Assembly (NCBI GenBank): GCA_035765415.1
Contig: DASTXR010000132.1
Span: 3,778-67,777 of the forward strand
Direction: 5' to 3'
Length of the DNA stretch: 64,000 bases
Source: CADEED01 sp035765415
GTDB taxonomy: Bacteria; Pseudomonadota; Gammaproteobacteria; Steroidobacterales; Steroidobacteraceae
Shown here: positions 9,035 to 17,439 of the stretch, in pieces
Layout: every line of letters starts with the position of its first letter
How positions within the stretch are numbered: position 1 is the stretch's first letter
Notes under the pieces: model-generated
What the model saw: the letters and a program-made list of their open reading frames with translations, nothing else
The model's database searches: none
What the model was told of the DNA's origin: nothing
Position numbers and translations under genes: made by a program

Positions 9035-9493
9035 TCACGCGCTCGGGTCATCCGGGGCGGTTCTGAGCCAAAAGGTCACAGGTCCGTCATTCACGAGAGA
9101 TACGCGCATGTGGGCGCCGAATTCGCCCGACGCGACCTCCGCATGGCGATTGCGAGCCAGGGCGACGCATTGCGCAAACATCGTGCGCGCGAGCTCGGGT
9201 GCCGCCGCGGTGCTGAATCCCGGCCGCGTGCCCTTCTGAGTGTCGGCGGCGAGCGTGAATTGCGGCACCAGCAGCAGCCCGCCACCCGTATCCGCGAGCG
9301 AGAGGTTCATGCGTCCTGCGTCGTCGGCAAAGATTCGATAGGTGAGCACGCGCGCGAGCAGTTTCTCGATCTGCTCCATTCCGTCGCCGCGTTCGAAACC
9401 GATGAGCGCGAGGATCCCGCTGCCGATTTCGCCCACGACCTCGGGCCCGACCGCCACCGACGCCCCGCTGACCCGTTGGATGAGTGCAATCAC
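9035..9493 (-). CDS. dtd: D-aminoacyl-tRNA deacylase
   Basis: A 152-residue cytosolic enzyme starting MIALIQRVSGASV. It carries both family signatures: LLVPQFTLAADTQKGTRPGF (normally SQFTL, here PQFTL) and NDGPVTFWL near the C-terminus. The enzyme hydrolyses D-amino acids from mischarged tRNA. The length is normal (about 145-150). It is transcribed divergently from the cytochrome gene, 87 bases away, and in the same direction as tatABC. Confidence 0.95.
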   Translation of the reverse strand: MIALIQRVSGASVAVGPEVVGEIGSGILALIGFERGDGMEQIEKLLARVLTYRIFADDAGRMNLSLADTGGGLLLVPQFTLAADTQKGTRPGFSTAAAPELARTMFAQCVALARNRHAEVASGEFGAHMRVSLVNDGPVTFWLRTAPDDPSA

Positions 9494-9580
9494 CCAGGGA
9501 TTGTGCCCGGTGGCAATTGCGCGCCCAAGTCCTTAATATCGCGGCCTGTTTTTTGGGAGCCACGGGGCAACACTTCAGTC

Positions 9581-10231
9581 ATGGCATTGCGCATTCCGGT
9601 CATCGTTTCGCTCACGCTTCTCGCCGCCAGCCTCGCGCCGGCCATGTCCCAGGCCCAGGTTTCCGCCGTTGCCGGCGACGCCAAGCGTGGCCACGACCTG
9701 GCGTACACCTGCAGCGGCTGCCACGCCATCTCTAACTACAAGAACGTGTATCCCACGTACTCCGTGCCCAAACTGCACGGCCAGCGCCCCGAATACCTGG
9801 TTGCCGCGCTCAAGGCCTACAAGAGCGGCGAACGCTCGCATGGCACCATGCATTCGCACGCGGCGTCGATGACGGAGCAGGACATGGCTGACATCGCCGT
9901 CTACCTGGCCGGCCCCGACGTGCTCACCGTCTCCAAGACCGACGTGCCCGCCGACCAGCGCCCGAAAGCGTCGGAAGTCTGCCTCGCCTGCCACGGCACC
10001 AACGGCGTCGGCATCACCGCCGACTACCCGACCATCTCCGGCCAGCATCGCGACTACCTCGAGCGCGCGCTGCTCGATTACCAGAAGGGCGGACGCAAGA
10101 ACGCCGTCATGGCGGGCATGACCGCCACGCTCACGCGGCAGGACATCGAGCAGCTCGCGGCTTACTACTCCGCGCAGAAGCCGGCGCTGAAGGTAGTGCC
10201 GAAGAAAACCTCGTTCCTGTCCAGCAACTGA
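9581..10231 (+). CDS. Diheme cytochrome c4-type protein
   Basis: A 216-residue protein with a cleavable signal peptide (residues 1-26, ending AMSQAQ). It has two cytochrome domains with heme-binding motifs C44-S-G-C-H48 and C134-L-A-C-H138, and Met ligand candidates around M90 (GTMHSH) and in the NAVMAGM segment. This is the c4 pattern: periplasmic, passing electrons to terminal oxidases. The ATG at 9581 is chosen because it places the signal peptide at the N-terminus; the frame extends upstream without meaning. Its 3' end converges with the S9 peptidase across a REP-like repeat. Confidence 0.92.
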   Translation: MALRIPVIVSLTLLAASLAPAMSQAQVSAVAGDAKRGHDLAYTCSGCHAISNYKNVYPTYSVPKLHGQRPEYLVAALKAYKSGERSHGTMHSHAASMTEQDMADIAVYLAGPDVLTVSKTDVPADQRPKASEVCLACHGTNGVGITADYPTISGQHRDYLERALLDYQKGGRKNAVMAGMTATLTRQDIEQLAAYYSAQKPALKVVPKKTSFLSSN

Positions 10232-10233
10232 GA

Positions 10234-10349
10234 AATAGCGGTGCCGGGCACCAAAAGTCGTAGTTGAGCCGAAAGCCGATGTTTGCTCCGGCGCTCTTTC
10301 AACTACGACTTTTGGTGCCCGGCACCGCTATTCCCGGCACCGCTATTTC
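10234..10349. repeat. REP-like element with 34-bp perfect inverted repeat
   Basis: The left arm (10234-10267) and right arm (10299-10332) are perfect 34-base reverse complements around a 31-base loop. The arms contain GGTGCCGGGCACC followed by AAAAGTCGTAGTTGA. A second partial copy of the outer part (CCCGGCACCGCTATTTC) follows at 10333-10349, overlapping the 3' end of the S9 gene. It lies between convergent genes and may also end transcription from both sides, although no T-run follows. Confidence 0.8.
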
Positions 10350-12271
10350 AGCTGCTTCTCGAGGAACGTGACCACGGTCTTCTGGTAGAAGTCGCGGTTG
10401 GCCTTCTTGCGGAACCCGTGGCCTTCGTCCTTGGCTGCGAGATACCAGACCTCGCCGCCGCGCGCGCGGATCTTCGCCACCATCTGCTGCGACTCGCTGG
10501 CCGGCACCCGGGGGTCGTTCAATCCCTGCACCACCAGCAGCGGCCGGGAAATGCGCGCCGCGTTGGTGAGCGGCGAGATCCTCTGTAGATAGGCGCGCAT
10601 GCGCGGCACGCGCTCGTCGCCGTATTCCGGGCGGCGCAGGTCGCGGCGGTAGGGCGAGGTGCTCTCGAGGAACGTGACGAAGTTGGAGATGCCGACCACG
10701 TCGATGCCACCGCGCAGGCGGTCGCCGAAATGCACCATCGACGCCAGCGACATGTAGCCACCGTACGAGCCGCCCGCGACGAACACCTTCTTCGCGTCCA
10801 GGTCCTTCTGCAGGCCTATCCAGACCAGCAACGCGCCGATGTCGAGCACCGAGTCTTCGCGATCTTCGCCGTTGTCGAGGTTCATGTAGGTGGTGCCGTA
10901 GCCCGTGGAGCCACGCACGTTGGGCGCGATGACGGTGAACCCGAGCTCGCGAATCAGGAACTGCGTGAACGGGCTGAACGACGGCGTGTACTGCGCTTCC
11001 GGCCCGCCGTGGATGTCGATGAAAACCGGACGCGGCCCGGGAAGGGGCGAGCGGTAGATGAACGCCGGAATCTGGCGGGCCTTGCCGTTTTCGCGGTCGA
11101 ACGTGGGATAACGCATGAGTGCCGCGGGCACGAATTGCAGCGGGTCGACGGGGCCCGCCTCGCTCTTCGTGTATCGCACCAGCGCGTTGCGCTCCACTTC
11201 GAGCACGAACACGTCGCGCGGCGACTGCGGGCTCTCGATGGACAGCCCGATCCTCTTGCCGGCGCGGTCGAAGGCGATGCGGCCGATCTGGCCTTCGGGC
11301 AGCGGCGGCAGGCTCTCGGTGCGGCTCGCGACATTCACCACGGTGAGCTGGCTCTGGCCATCGACATTGGCGACCCAGGCGAGATAGCGGCCGTCGTCGG
11401 TGCGCGCGAAGGTGTCGATATCCCATGGAATGTGCGCGGTCAGAGTTTCCAACGCGCCGGTGACCAGGTCCGTGCGAACGAGCCGCTGAAACTCGCTGTC
11501 GCGGTTGGTGATGAGATAGACGCCGCGGCCATCCGGCGTGAACTTCGCCTGCGTGACCCGGGCGACTTCCTTGCCCTCGCTCACCGGCGTCAACGCGGCG
11601 CTGGCGATGTCCAGCACGAACAGATGCGACTCGTTCGCCGAGATGACGTTGTTGATGAGCAGCCTGGTGTCGTCGGGCGACCAGTCCTGCACCGACCAGT
11701 TCTTCGAGAGCCCGTTGAACACGAAGCGCGGCTGGCCGAACTTGTTAGCCGGTTCGGCGATGTAGAGGTCGTAGCTGACGCCATCGCGCCCGGTGCCGTG
11801 AAAGGCGACGCGGTTGCCATCGTGGCTCCAGACCATGCCGCCATTCAGGCCCTTGCCGTCGGACAGCATGCGCACGGCGCGTGTCGCATTGTCGTACCAG
11901 AACACCTGCGCGTTCTCGTTGCCGCCCTGGTCCTTGAGGAATGCGAACCCCGACGCCACGGGGGATTGCGGCGAGCGCGCGTTGGTCACCGGCTCGCGGT
12001 AGAACGTGAGCTGCTCACGCGCGCCGAGCGGCGTCGCCACGCGATGCAGCTGTTCCACGTCGCCGAAGCGGGTGGCGATGAGTACACCGCCGTCGGGAAG
12101 CCAGTCGACGAAGCTGGCGCCGCGCGCGTGCATGTAGTCGTCGAGCCTGGCCGACAGCGGCGTGTCGACGGACGGAATGTTGTCGAGCACGAGAGCGCCG
12201 CGCTCTTCGACGGCATGTGAGTGGCCGCACGCGAGGACCATGACTAGTGGCAGGAGTATTTTCCGATTCAT
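10343..12271 (-). CDS. S9-family (prolyl oligopeptidase-like) serine peptidase, exported
   Basis: A 642-residue protein with a signal peptide (MNRKILLPLVMVLACGHSHA). Residues 40-390 form a WD40-like beta-propeller and the C-terminal 260 residues an alpha/beta hydrolase. The triad is S502 in GGSYGGYM, D586 in QGLNDPRVP and H618 in DEGHGF. These enzymes cleave short peptides, often after proline or as acyl-aminoacyl peptidases. The frame stays open far upstream, but that part is antisense to the hydrolase gene at 12278, so the start is placed at 12271. Only six bases separate the two divergent start codons as called. Confidence 0.93.
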   Translation of the reverse strand: MNRKILLPLVMVLACGHSHAVEERGALVLDNIPSVDTPLSARLDDYMHARGASFVDWLPDGGVLIATRFGDVEQLHRVATPLGAREQLTFYREPVTNARSPQSPVASGFAFLKDQGGNENAQVFWYDNATRAVRMLSDGKGLNGGMVWSHDGNRVAFHGTGRDGVSYDLYIAEPANKFGQPRFVFNGLSKNWSVQDWSPDDTRLLINNVISANESHLFVLDIASAALTPVSEGKEVARVTQAKFTPDGRGVYLITNRDSEFQRLVRTDLVTGALETLTAHIPWDIDTFARTDDGRYLAWVANVDGQSQLTVVNVASRTESLPPLPEGQIGRIAFDRAGKRIGLSIESPQSPRDVFVLEVERNALVRYTKSEAGPVDPLQFVPAALMRYPTFDRENGKARQIPAFIYRSPLPGPRPVFIDIHGGPEAQYTPSFSPFTQFLIRELGFTVIAPNVRGSTGYGTTYMNLDNGEDREDSVLDIGALLVWIGLQKDLDAKKVFVAGGSYGGYMSLASMVHFGDRLRGGIDVVGISNFVTFLESTSPYRRDLRRPEYGDERVPRMRAYLQRISPLTNAARISRPLLVVQGLNDPRVPASESQQMVAKIRARGGEVWYLAAKDEGHGFRKKANRDFYQKTVVTFLEKQLK

Positions 12272-12277
12272 GCTGCT

Positions 12278-13243
12278 ATGTTGCCGCAAGCCATGAATGC
12301 AGTCATGCCAAGACTGACGACATTCGCCGACGGAATAACCGCCGTCGACACGGAATACGTGCGGCCGCAGATGGATGCATCGCACATCGTCGTCAATGGC
12401 GACATCGCCGCGGTCGTCGACACCGGACCGAATACGGCCGTTCCACTTATTCTCGCTGCGCTCGAACGACTGCAGATCGCTCCCGACCGCGTGGAGCTGC
12501 TGTTCCTCACGCACGTGCACCTGGACCACGCCGGCGGAGCGGGGGCGCTGATGCGTGCGCTGCCGCGAGCCACCTGCGTGGTTCACCCGCGTGGCGCGCC
12601 GCACATGGTCGACCCGGCCAAGCTCATCGCGGGCACACGCGCCGTGTACGGCGACGAACTCTATTCGAAGCTGTATGGCGAGATCCTGCCCATCGATCGC
12701 GAGCGTCTCGTCCTCGCCCAGGACGGCCAGCGTTTCACGCTCGCCGGCCGCACGTTCGAATGCGTGCATACCCCGGGGCATGCGCTGCATCACCAGGCCA
12801 TCGTCGATTACGACGCCACCAGCATTTTCACGGGCGACACCTTCGGCCTGTCCTACCGCGAGTTCGACACGGCGCGCGGCGCGTGGATCATGCCCACCAC
12901 CACGCCCACGCAGTTCGATCCCGGGCAGCTCAAGGCGTCGATCGTGCGCCTCATGCAGTTCCGGCCGCGCCGGCTCTATCTGACTCACTACAGCGAAGTC
13001 AGCGAATGCGCGCGGCTCGCCAACGACATGGTCGACGCCATCGACGCCTTCGTGAGGATCGCGCGCGCCGCGGGCCCGGACGACATGCCGCGCATGCGCG
13101 GCGACCTGCGCCGGCTGGCGCATGAATCCCTGCGCGAACATGGATGCACCATGAGCGACGAGAAGATCGACGCCATTCTCGGCAAGGATTTCGAATTGAA
13201 CGCCGCCGGGCTCATCGCCTGGCTGAAGCGCGAGGCGAATTGA
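12278..13243 (+). CDS. Metallo-beta-lactamase-fold hydrolase
   Basis: A 321-residue protein. The metal site H79-x-H81-x-D83-H84 lies in FLTHVHLDHAGG, with further ligands in HTPGHALHH, FTGDTFG and LTHYSE, the glyoxalase II/MBL pattern. The 100-residue C-terminal helical part resembles that of MBL proteins of unknown substrate. Alternative starts at 12293 or 12305 are equally possible because no clear Shine-Dalgarno is seen, and a later start would leave more room for the divergent S9 promoter. The DUF2269 gene starts one base after its stop, so the two are cotranscribed. Confidence 0.88.
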   Translation: MLPQAMNAVMPRLTTFADGITAVDTEYVRPQMDASHIVVNGDIAAVVDTGPNTAVPLILAALERLQIAPDRVELLFLTHVHLDHAGGAGALMRALPRATCVVHPRGAPHMVDPAKLIAGTRAVYGDELYSKLYGEILPIDRERLVLAQDGQRFTLAGRTFECVHTPGHALHHQAIVDYDATSIFTGDTFGLSYREFDTARGAWIMPTTTPTQFDPGQLKASIVRLMQFRPRRLYLTHYSEVSECARLANDMVDAIDAFVRIARAAGPDDMPRMRGDLRRLAHESLREHGCTMSDEKIDAILGKDFELNAAGLIAWLKREAN

Positions 13244-13244
13244 C

Positions 13245-13712
13245 ATGTTCTACCTGGCGCTGAAATCCCTGCACGTGATCAGCGTGGTGCTGTTCCTCGG
13301 CAACATCATCACCGGCGTGTTCTGGAAAGTGCATGCCGACCTGAGCGGGGAGCTGCGCGTGCGCGAACAGGCGATTCTCGGTCTCATCCGCAGCGACCGC
13401 TTCTTCACCGTGCCCGGCGTGTTGCTCATCATCGCCACGGGCGTCGCCCTGGCGCTGATCGCACATCTGCCGCTGTTGCGCACGTTCTGGATAGGCTGGT
13501 CGCTGGTGTTGTTCGGCATTTCGGGACTGGCGTTCGCCATCAAGGTCGGCCCGCTGCAGAAGAAGCTGCTCACCAACACGCAGGCGGGGTTGGCGGGCCA
13601 GTGGAATGAGGCCGAGTACCAGGCGCTGTCGAAGTCGTGGGGCGTCTGGGGAACCGTGGCCACTGCTGCACCGCTCATCGCGGTGTTCCTGATGGTGATG
13701 AAACCGGCGTAG
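13245..13712 (+). CDS. DUF2269-family integral membrane protein
   Basis: A 155-residue protein with four hydrophobic segments. It begins MFYLALKSLHVISVVLFLGN and has FFTVPGVLLIIATGVALAL in the middle and a final helix near VATAAPLIAVFLMVMKP. The conserved His in helix 1 and the general pattern match DUF2269, whose function is unknown. It directly follows the metallo-hydrolase gene and probably shares its transcript. No enzymatic motif is visible. Confidence 0.8.
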   Translation: MFYLALKSLHVISVVLFLGNIITGVFWKVHADLSGELRVREQAILGLIRSDRFFTVPGVLLIIATGVALALIAHLPLLRTFWIGWSLVLFGISGLAFAIKVGPLQKKLLTNTQAGLAGQWNEAEYQALSKSWGVWGTVATAAPLIAVFLMVMKPA

Positions 13713-13730
13713 GGGGCTGGTTCCGGGCGC

Positions 13731-13756
13731 CGATCAGTTTCACCTGAAACTAATCG
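13731..13756. repeat. Inverted repeat with a parS-like core
   Basis: CGATCAGTTTCA (13731-13742) and TGAAACTAATCG (13745-13756) form a 12-bp stem with one G:T-type mismatch around the loop CC. It is flanked by GGTTCCGGGCGCC on the left and GGGGCC on the right, reminiscent of the other REP-like units here. The centre GTTTCACCTGAAAC differs from the ParB-site core GTTTCACGTGAAAC at one base. No T-run follows, so it is not a typical terminator. Confidence 0.55.
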
Positions 13757-13817
13757 GGGCCTGTCAAGGCCCGTCCGCGCGCCTTCCCTCCCTTCCCGCC
13801 CGCGTTATCATCGCGCC

Positions 13818-15080
13818 ATGCCAAGACTCCACGTACCGCAACCGCCCACTCGCCCGGGCGACAAGCCCGATTTCAGCTACGTCGAACTTTCTCCGGCCGG
13901 CGCCATCCCGATGCCCGACGTGAATGCGCGCGCCCGCGACATGGAAGAAGTGTCGGTGGGCCTGGTGCGCGTGCTCGACGACAAGCACGAAGCCGTGGGC
14001 CAGTGGAATCCGCGCCTCGAGGCCGAAGACCTGCAGGTGGGCCTGCGCCACATGCTGCTCACGCGCATCTTCGACGACCGCATGCAGCGCACGCAGCGCC
14101 AGGGAAAGATCTCCTTTTATATGCGCAGCTTCGGCGAAGAGGCCGTGGCCGTGGCGCAGGCGATGGCGCTGCAGCCCGGCGACATGTTGTTCCCGTCGTA
14201 CCGGCAGCAGGGCATCTACATGGTGCGCGGCAAGCCGCTGGTCGAGCTCATGTGCCAGTTGCTGTCGAACACGCGCGACATGTGCAAGGGCCGCCAGCTG
14301 CCGGTCATGTACCACTGGAACACCGGGCGCATCTTCTCGATCTCCGGCAACCTAACTACCCAGTTCCCGCAGGCCGTGGGCTGGGCCATGGCCGCGGCCA
14401 TCCGCAACGAAGACCACATCGCCTGCACGTGGATCGGCGAAGGCTCGAGCGCCGAAGCCGACTTCCATCACGGCATCATCTTCGCCGCCGTGCACCAGGC
14501 GCCGGTCATCATGAACATCGTCAACAACCAGTGGGCCATCTCCACGTTCCAGGGCACGGCCGGCGGCGAGCAGCGCTCGTTCGCGGCGCGCGGGCCCGGC
14601 TACGGCATCGCCGGCATCCGCGTCGACGGCAACGACTTCCTCGCGGTGTATTCGGTCACGCAGTGGGCGGCGCAGCGCGCGCGCACCGGCGGCGGCCCCA
14701 CGCTCATCGAGCTCGTGACCTATCGCGCGGCCGCGCATTCCACCAGCGACGACCCGTCGCGCTACCGGCCCAAGGACGACTACGAACACTGGCCGCTCGG
14801 CGACCCGGTAGATAGATTGAAGAACCACCTCATCGCGCGCGGCGAGTGGAGCGAGAAGCAGCACAAGGAACTGCACGCCGAGCTCGACGCCCAGGTGGTC
14901 ACCGCCTGGAAGGAGGCCGTGTCATTCGGCGCGCTCAACGAAGGTCCGCGGCTCGACCGCCACCTCATGTTCGAGGACGTCTACAAGGAGTTCCCGGACA
15001 ACCTGCGCCGGCAGAGCGAGCAGCTCGCCGAGGAAATCAAGCTCAACGCCGAGCTCGGGCTCGCGGCCAAGGTGGAATGA
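13818..15080 (+). CDS. bkdA1: Branched-chain 2-oxoacid dehydrogenase E1 component, alpha subunit
   Basis: A 420-residue thiamine-diphosphate enzyme subunit. Landmarks are GKISFYMRSFGEEAVAVAQA, FPSYRQQGIYMVRG and the ThDP/Mg motif starting GEGSSAEADFHHG and ending NIVNNQWAIST. The N-terminal extension of about 60 residues and these motifs match the BkdA1-type 2-oxoisovalerate dehydrogenase rather than pyruvate dehydrogenase. It decarboxylates branched-chain 2-oxoacids from Leu, Ile and Val. Its stop overlaps the E1 beta start (ATGA). E1 alpha, beta and E2 form an operon without a local E3. Confidence 0.93.
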   Translation: MPRLHVPQPPTRPGDKPDFSYVELSPAGAIPMPDVNARARDMEEVSVGLVRVLDDKHEAVGQWNPRLEAEDLQVGLRHMLLTRIFDDRMQRTQRQGKISFYMRSFGEEAVAVAQAMALQPGDMLFPSYRQQGIYMVRGKPLVELMCQLLSNTRDMCKGRQLPVMYHWNTGRIFSISGNLTTQFPQAVGWAMAAAIRNEDHIACTWIGEGSSAEADFHHGIIFAAVHQAPVIMNIVNNQWAISTFQGTAGGEQRSFAARGPGYGIAGIRVDGNDFLAVYSVTQWAAQRARTGGGPTLIELVTYRAAAHSTSDDPSRYRPKDDYEHWPLGDPVDRLKNHLIARGEWSEKQHKELHAELDAQVVTAWKEAVSFGALNEGPRLDRHLMFEDVYKEFPDNLRRQSEQLAEEIKLNAELGLAAKVE

Positions 15081-16099
15081 CCATGGCCCAGATGAACATG
15101 ATCCAGGCCCTGAACTCCGCCATGGACGTGATGATGGCGCGGGATCCTTCCGTCGTCGTCATGGGGGAAGACGTCGGATATTTTGGCGGCGTGTTCCGCG
15201 TCACCGACGGGCTGCAGAGAAAATACGGCGAGCACCGCGTGCTCGACTCGCCGATTTCCGAAGGCGGCATCGTCGCCACGGCCATCGGCATGGCGGTGAA
15301 TGGCCTGAAGCCCGTCGCCGAAATCCAGTTCGCCGATTACATCTACCCGGCCGTGGACCAGATCGCGAGCGAGCTCGCGCGCATCCGCTACCGCAGCGCC
15401 GGCGACTTCTCCTCGCCGGTGGTCATCCGCGCGCCCTGCGGCGGCGGCATCCGCGGCGGCCAGACGCATTCGCAAAGTCCCGAGGCCATCTTCACGCACA
15501 TCTGCGGCGTGAAAGTGGTGATGCCTTCGAATCCCTACGACGCCAAGGGCCTGCTCATCGCCGCCATCGAAGACGAAGACCCGATCATCTTCTTCGAGCC
15601 CAAGCGCATCTACAACGGCCCCTTCGACGGCGACCCTAACAAGCCTGCGGTGCCCTGGAGCACGCACGCGAAGGGCAACGTGCCCGAAGGCCACTACAAG
15701 GTTCCCATCGGCAAGTGCGACATCGTGCGGCCCGGCGAGCAGGTCACCATCGTCACCTACGGCACCATGGTGTACGTCTGCGAGGCCGCCGCGAGAAAAC
15801 TCGACATCGACGCCGAGATCATCGACGTGCGCACCATGTCGCCGCTCGACATCGATCCCATCTGCTCGTCGGTCAAGAAGACCGGGCGTTGCGTCGTCGC
15901 GCATGAAGCCACGCGGTTCTCCGGCTTCGGCGCGGAGCTCTCGGCCAGCATCCAGGAAGAATGCTTCTGGTATCTGGAAGCGCCGATCCAGCGGGTGGCC
16001 GGCTGGGATACGCCGTACCCGCACGCCTTCGAATGGGAGTATTTTCCCGGCCAGGCACGTGTGGCGCTCGCCTTGCGCGCAGCCATGGGCCACGAGTGA
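15077..16099 (+). CDS. bkdA2: Branched-chain 2-oxoacid dehydrogenase E1 component, beta subunit
   Basis: A 340-residue transketolase-type beta subunit. It shows MALxx-like opening QMNMIQALNSAMDVMMARD, the conserved VVVMGEDVGYFGGVF, LDSPISEGGIVATAIGMA and RAPCGGGIRGGQTHSQSPE. It pairs with the alpha subunit encoded just upstream to bind ThDP. The start ATG at 15077 overlaps the alpha stop; an ATG at 15083 is an alternative two codons later. The length is normal for the family. Confidence 0.94.
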   Translation: MTMAQMNMIQALNSAMDVMMARDPSVVVMGEDVGYFGGVFRVTDGLQRKYGEHRVLDSPISEGGIVATAIGMAVNGLKPVAEIQFADYIYPAVDQIASELARIRYRSAGDFSSPVVIRAPCGGGIRGGQTHSQSPEAIFTHICGVKVVMPSNPYDAKGLLIAAIEDEDPIIFFEPKRIYNGPFDGDPNKPAVPWSTHAKGNVPEGHYKVPIGKCDIVRPGEQVTIVTYGTMVYVCEAAARKLDIDAEIIDVRTMSPLDIDPICSSVKKTGRCVVAHEATRFSGFGAELSASIQEECFWYLEAPIQRVAGWDTPYPHAFEWEYFPGQARVALALRAAMGHE

Positions 16100-16110
16100 G
16101 AGAGGGGAAC

Positions 16111-17436
16111 ATGAGCCGCTACGTATTCAAGATGCCGGATCTCGGCGAAGGCACGGTCTCGGCGGAAGTGGTCGCCTGGCATGTGAAACCGGGAGACCTG
16201 GTGCAGGAAGACCAGGTCATGTGCGAAGTCATGACCGAAAAAGCCGCCGTTGAAATGCCCGCGCCGGTCACCGGCCGCATCCTTTCCATCCAGGGCGAGC
16301 CGGGCGACATGGTGGCCGTGGGCTCCGAGCTCGTGGTGTTCGACACCGACGCCACCTCGGCTGCCGCGGGGGATGCGCCCGCCGCCAAAACTCCGCCGCC
16401 TGCGCCCACCGAGCCGCTCACTCCGCAACGCCGCTCGACGGACAAGGCGCCCGGTCAACAGCAGGCCCCCGAAAAGCAGGCGAACGAAAAGCAGCAGATC
16501 GCCGCGGCCGCCAATGGCGCCCAGGGCAATGGTGAGAACAAGTCCTCGCGCGTCATGGTCTCGCCGGCGTCGCGCCGCCGCGCGGCCGAAGCAGGGCTCG
16601 ACCTGTCTACCGTCACCGGCACCGGGCCTGCGGGACGCATCGAACCGGGCGACATCGATTCCGCGCTGGCCGCGGGCGCTGCGCGCGGTGCGCCGCCGTC
16701 CATGAATGCGCGCGCCAACGCGGCACACGCGCCGCGCAACGGCACCGAAGAAGTGAAGATCATCGGCCTGCGCCGCGTGATCGCCGAGCGCCTGACCGAA
16801 TCGGCGCGCAGCATCCCGCAATACTCCTATGTAGAAGAGTGCGACCTCACGCGCCTCGAGGGCCTGCGCAAACATCTCAACGACCGGCGCCCGCCCGCCG
16901 CGCCGCCGCTCACGTTCCTGCCGTTCATCGTGGCCGCGCTGGCGCGGGTGCTCGACAAGTTTCCGCAATGCAACGCGCTCTACGACTCCGCGCGCGGCGT
17001 GCTCGTGAAACACAAGGCCGTTCACGTGGGCATCGCCACGCAGACGCCGCAGGGGCTGAAAGTGCCCGTGGTGCGCAACGTCGAATCGCGCGCGCTGCAC
17101 GACCTCGCCGCCGAGATCCGCCGCGTCGCCGAAGCCGCGCGCACCAACAAATCGCCGCGCGAGGAGCTCACCGGCTCCACCATCACCATCACCAGTCTCG
17201 GGAAGTTAGGCGGCATCGCCTCGACGCCGATGATCAACATGCCCGAGGTCTCCATCATCGGCATCAACAAGGCGATCGAACGTGCGGTCGTGGTCGACGG
17301 CCAGATCTGCGTGCGCCTCATGATGAACCTCTCGTCGTCGTTCGATCATCGCTTCGTCGACGGGTTCGACGCCGCCTCGATGATCCAGGCGCTCAAGGAT
17401 TCGCTGGAGCAGCCGGCGACGATCTTCATCGACTGA
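16111..17436 (+). CDS. bkdB: Dihydrolipoamide acyltransferase, E2 of a 2-oxoacid dehydrogenase
   Basis: A 441-residue protein starting MSRYVFKMPDLGEGTVSAEV with a single lipoyl domain (residues 1-80, lipoylated K44 in MTEKAAVEM). A Pro/Ala/Gln-rich linker follows, then the E3/E1-binding domain (about 148-185, VSPASRRRAAEAGLDL) and the acyltransferase core. The catalytic H413 and D417 lie in DHRFVDG. The start is supported by GAGAGGGG before the ATG. E3 (lipoamide dehydrogenase) must be supplied from elsewhere. The glutathione reductase at 22641 is a relative of E3 but carries the GR-type disulfide motif. Confidence 0.94.
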   Translation: MSRYVFKMPDLGEGTVSAEVVAWHVKPGDLVQEDQVMCEVMTEKAAVEMPAPVTGRILSIQGEPGDMVAVGSELVVFDTDATSAAAGDAPAAKTPPPAPTEPLTPQRRSTDKAPGQQQAPEKQANEKQQIAAAANGAQGNGENKSSRVMVSPASRRRAAEAGLDLSTVTGTGPAGRIEPGDIDSALAAGAARGAPPSMNARANAAHAPRNGTEEVKIIGLRRVIAERLTESARSIPQYSYVEECDLTRLEGLRKHLNDRRPPAAPPLTFLPFIVAALARVLDKFPQCNALYDSARGVLVKHKAVHVGIATQTPQGLKVPVVRNVESRALHDLAAEIRRVAEAARTNKSPREELTGSTITITSLGKLGGIASTPMINMPEVSIIGINKAIERAVVVDGQICVRLMMNLSSSFDHRFVDGFDAASMIQALKDSLEQPATIFID

Positions 17437-17439
17437 CGC

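Noticed and set aside
12272..13246. Minus-strand extension of the S9 peptidase frame to a protein of over 960 residues
   Set aside because: It is antisense to a well-supported metallo-hydrolase with all metal ligands, and the S9 signal peptide starts at 12271.
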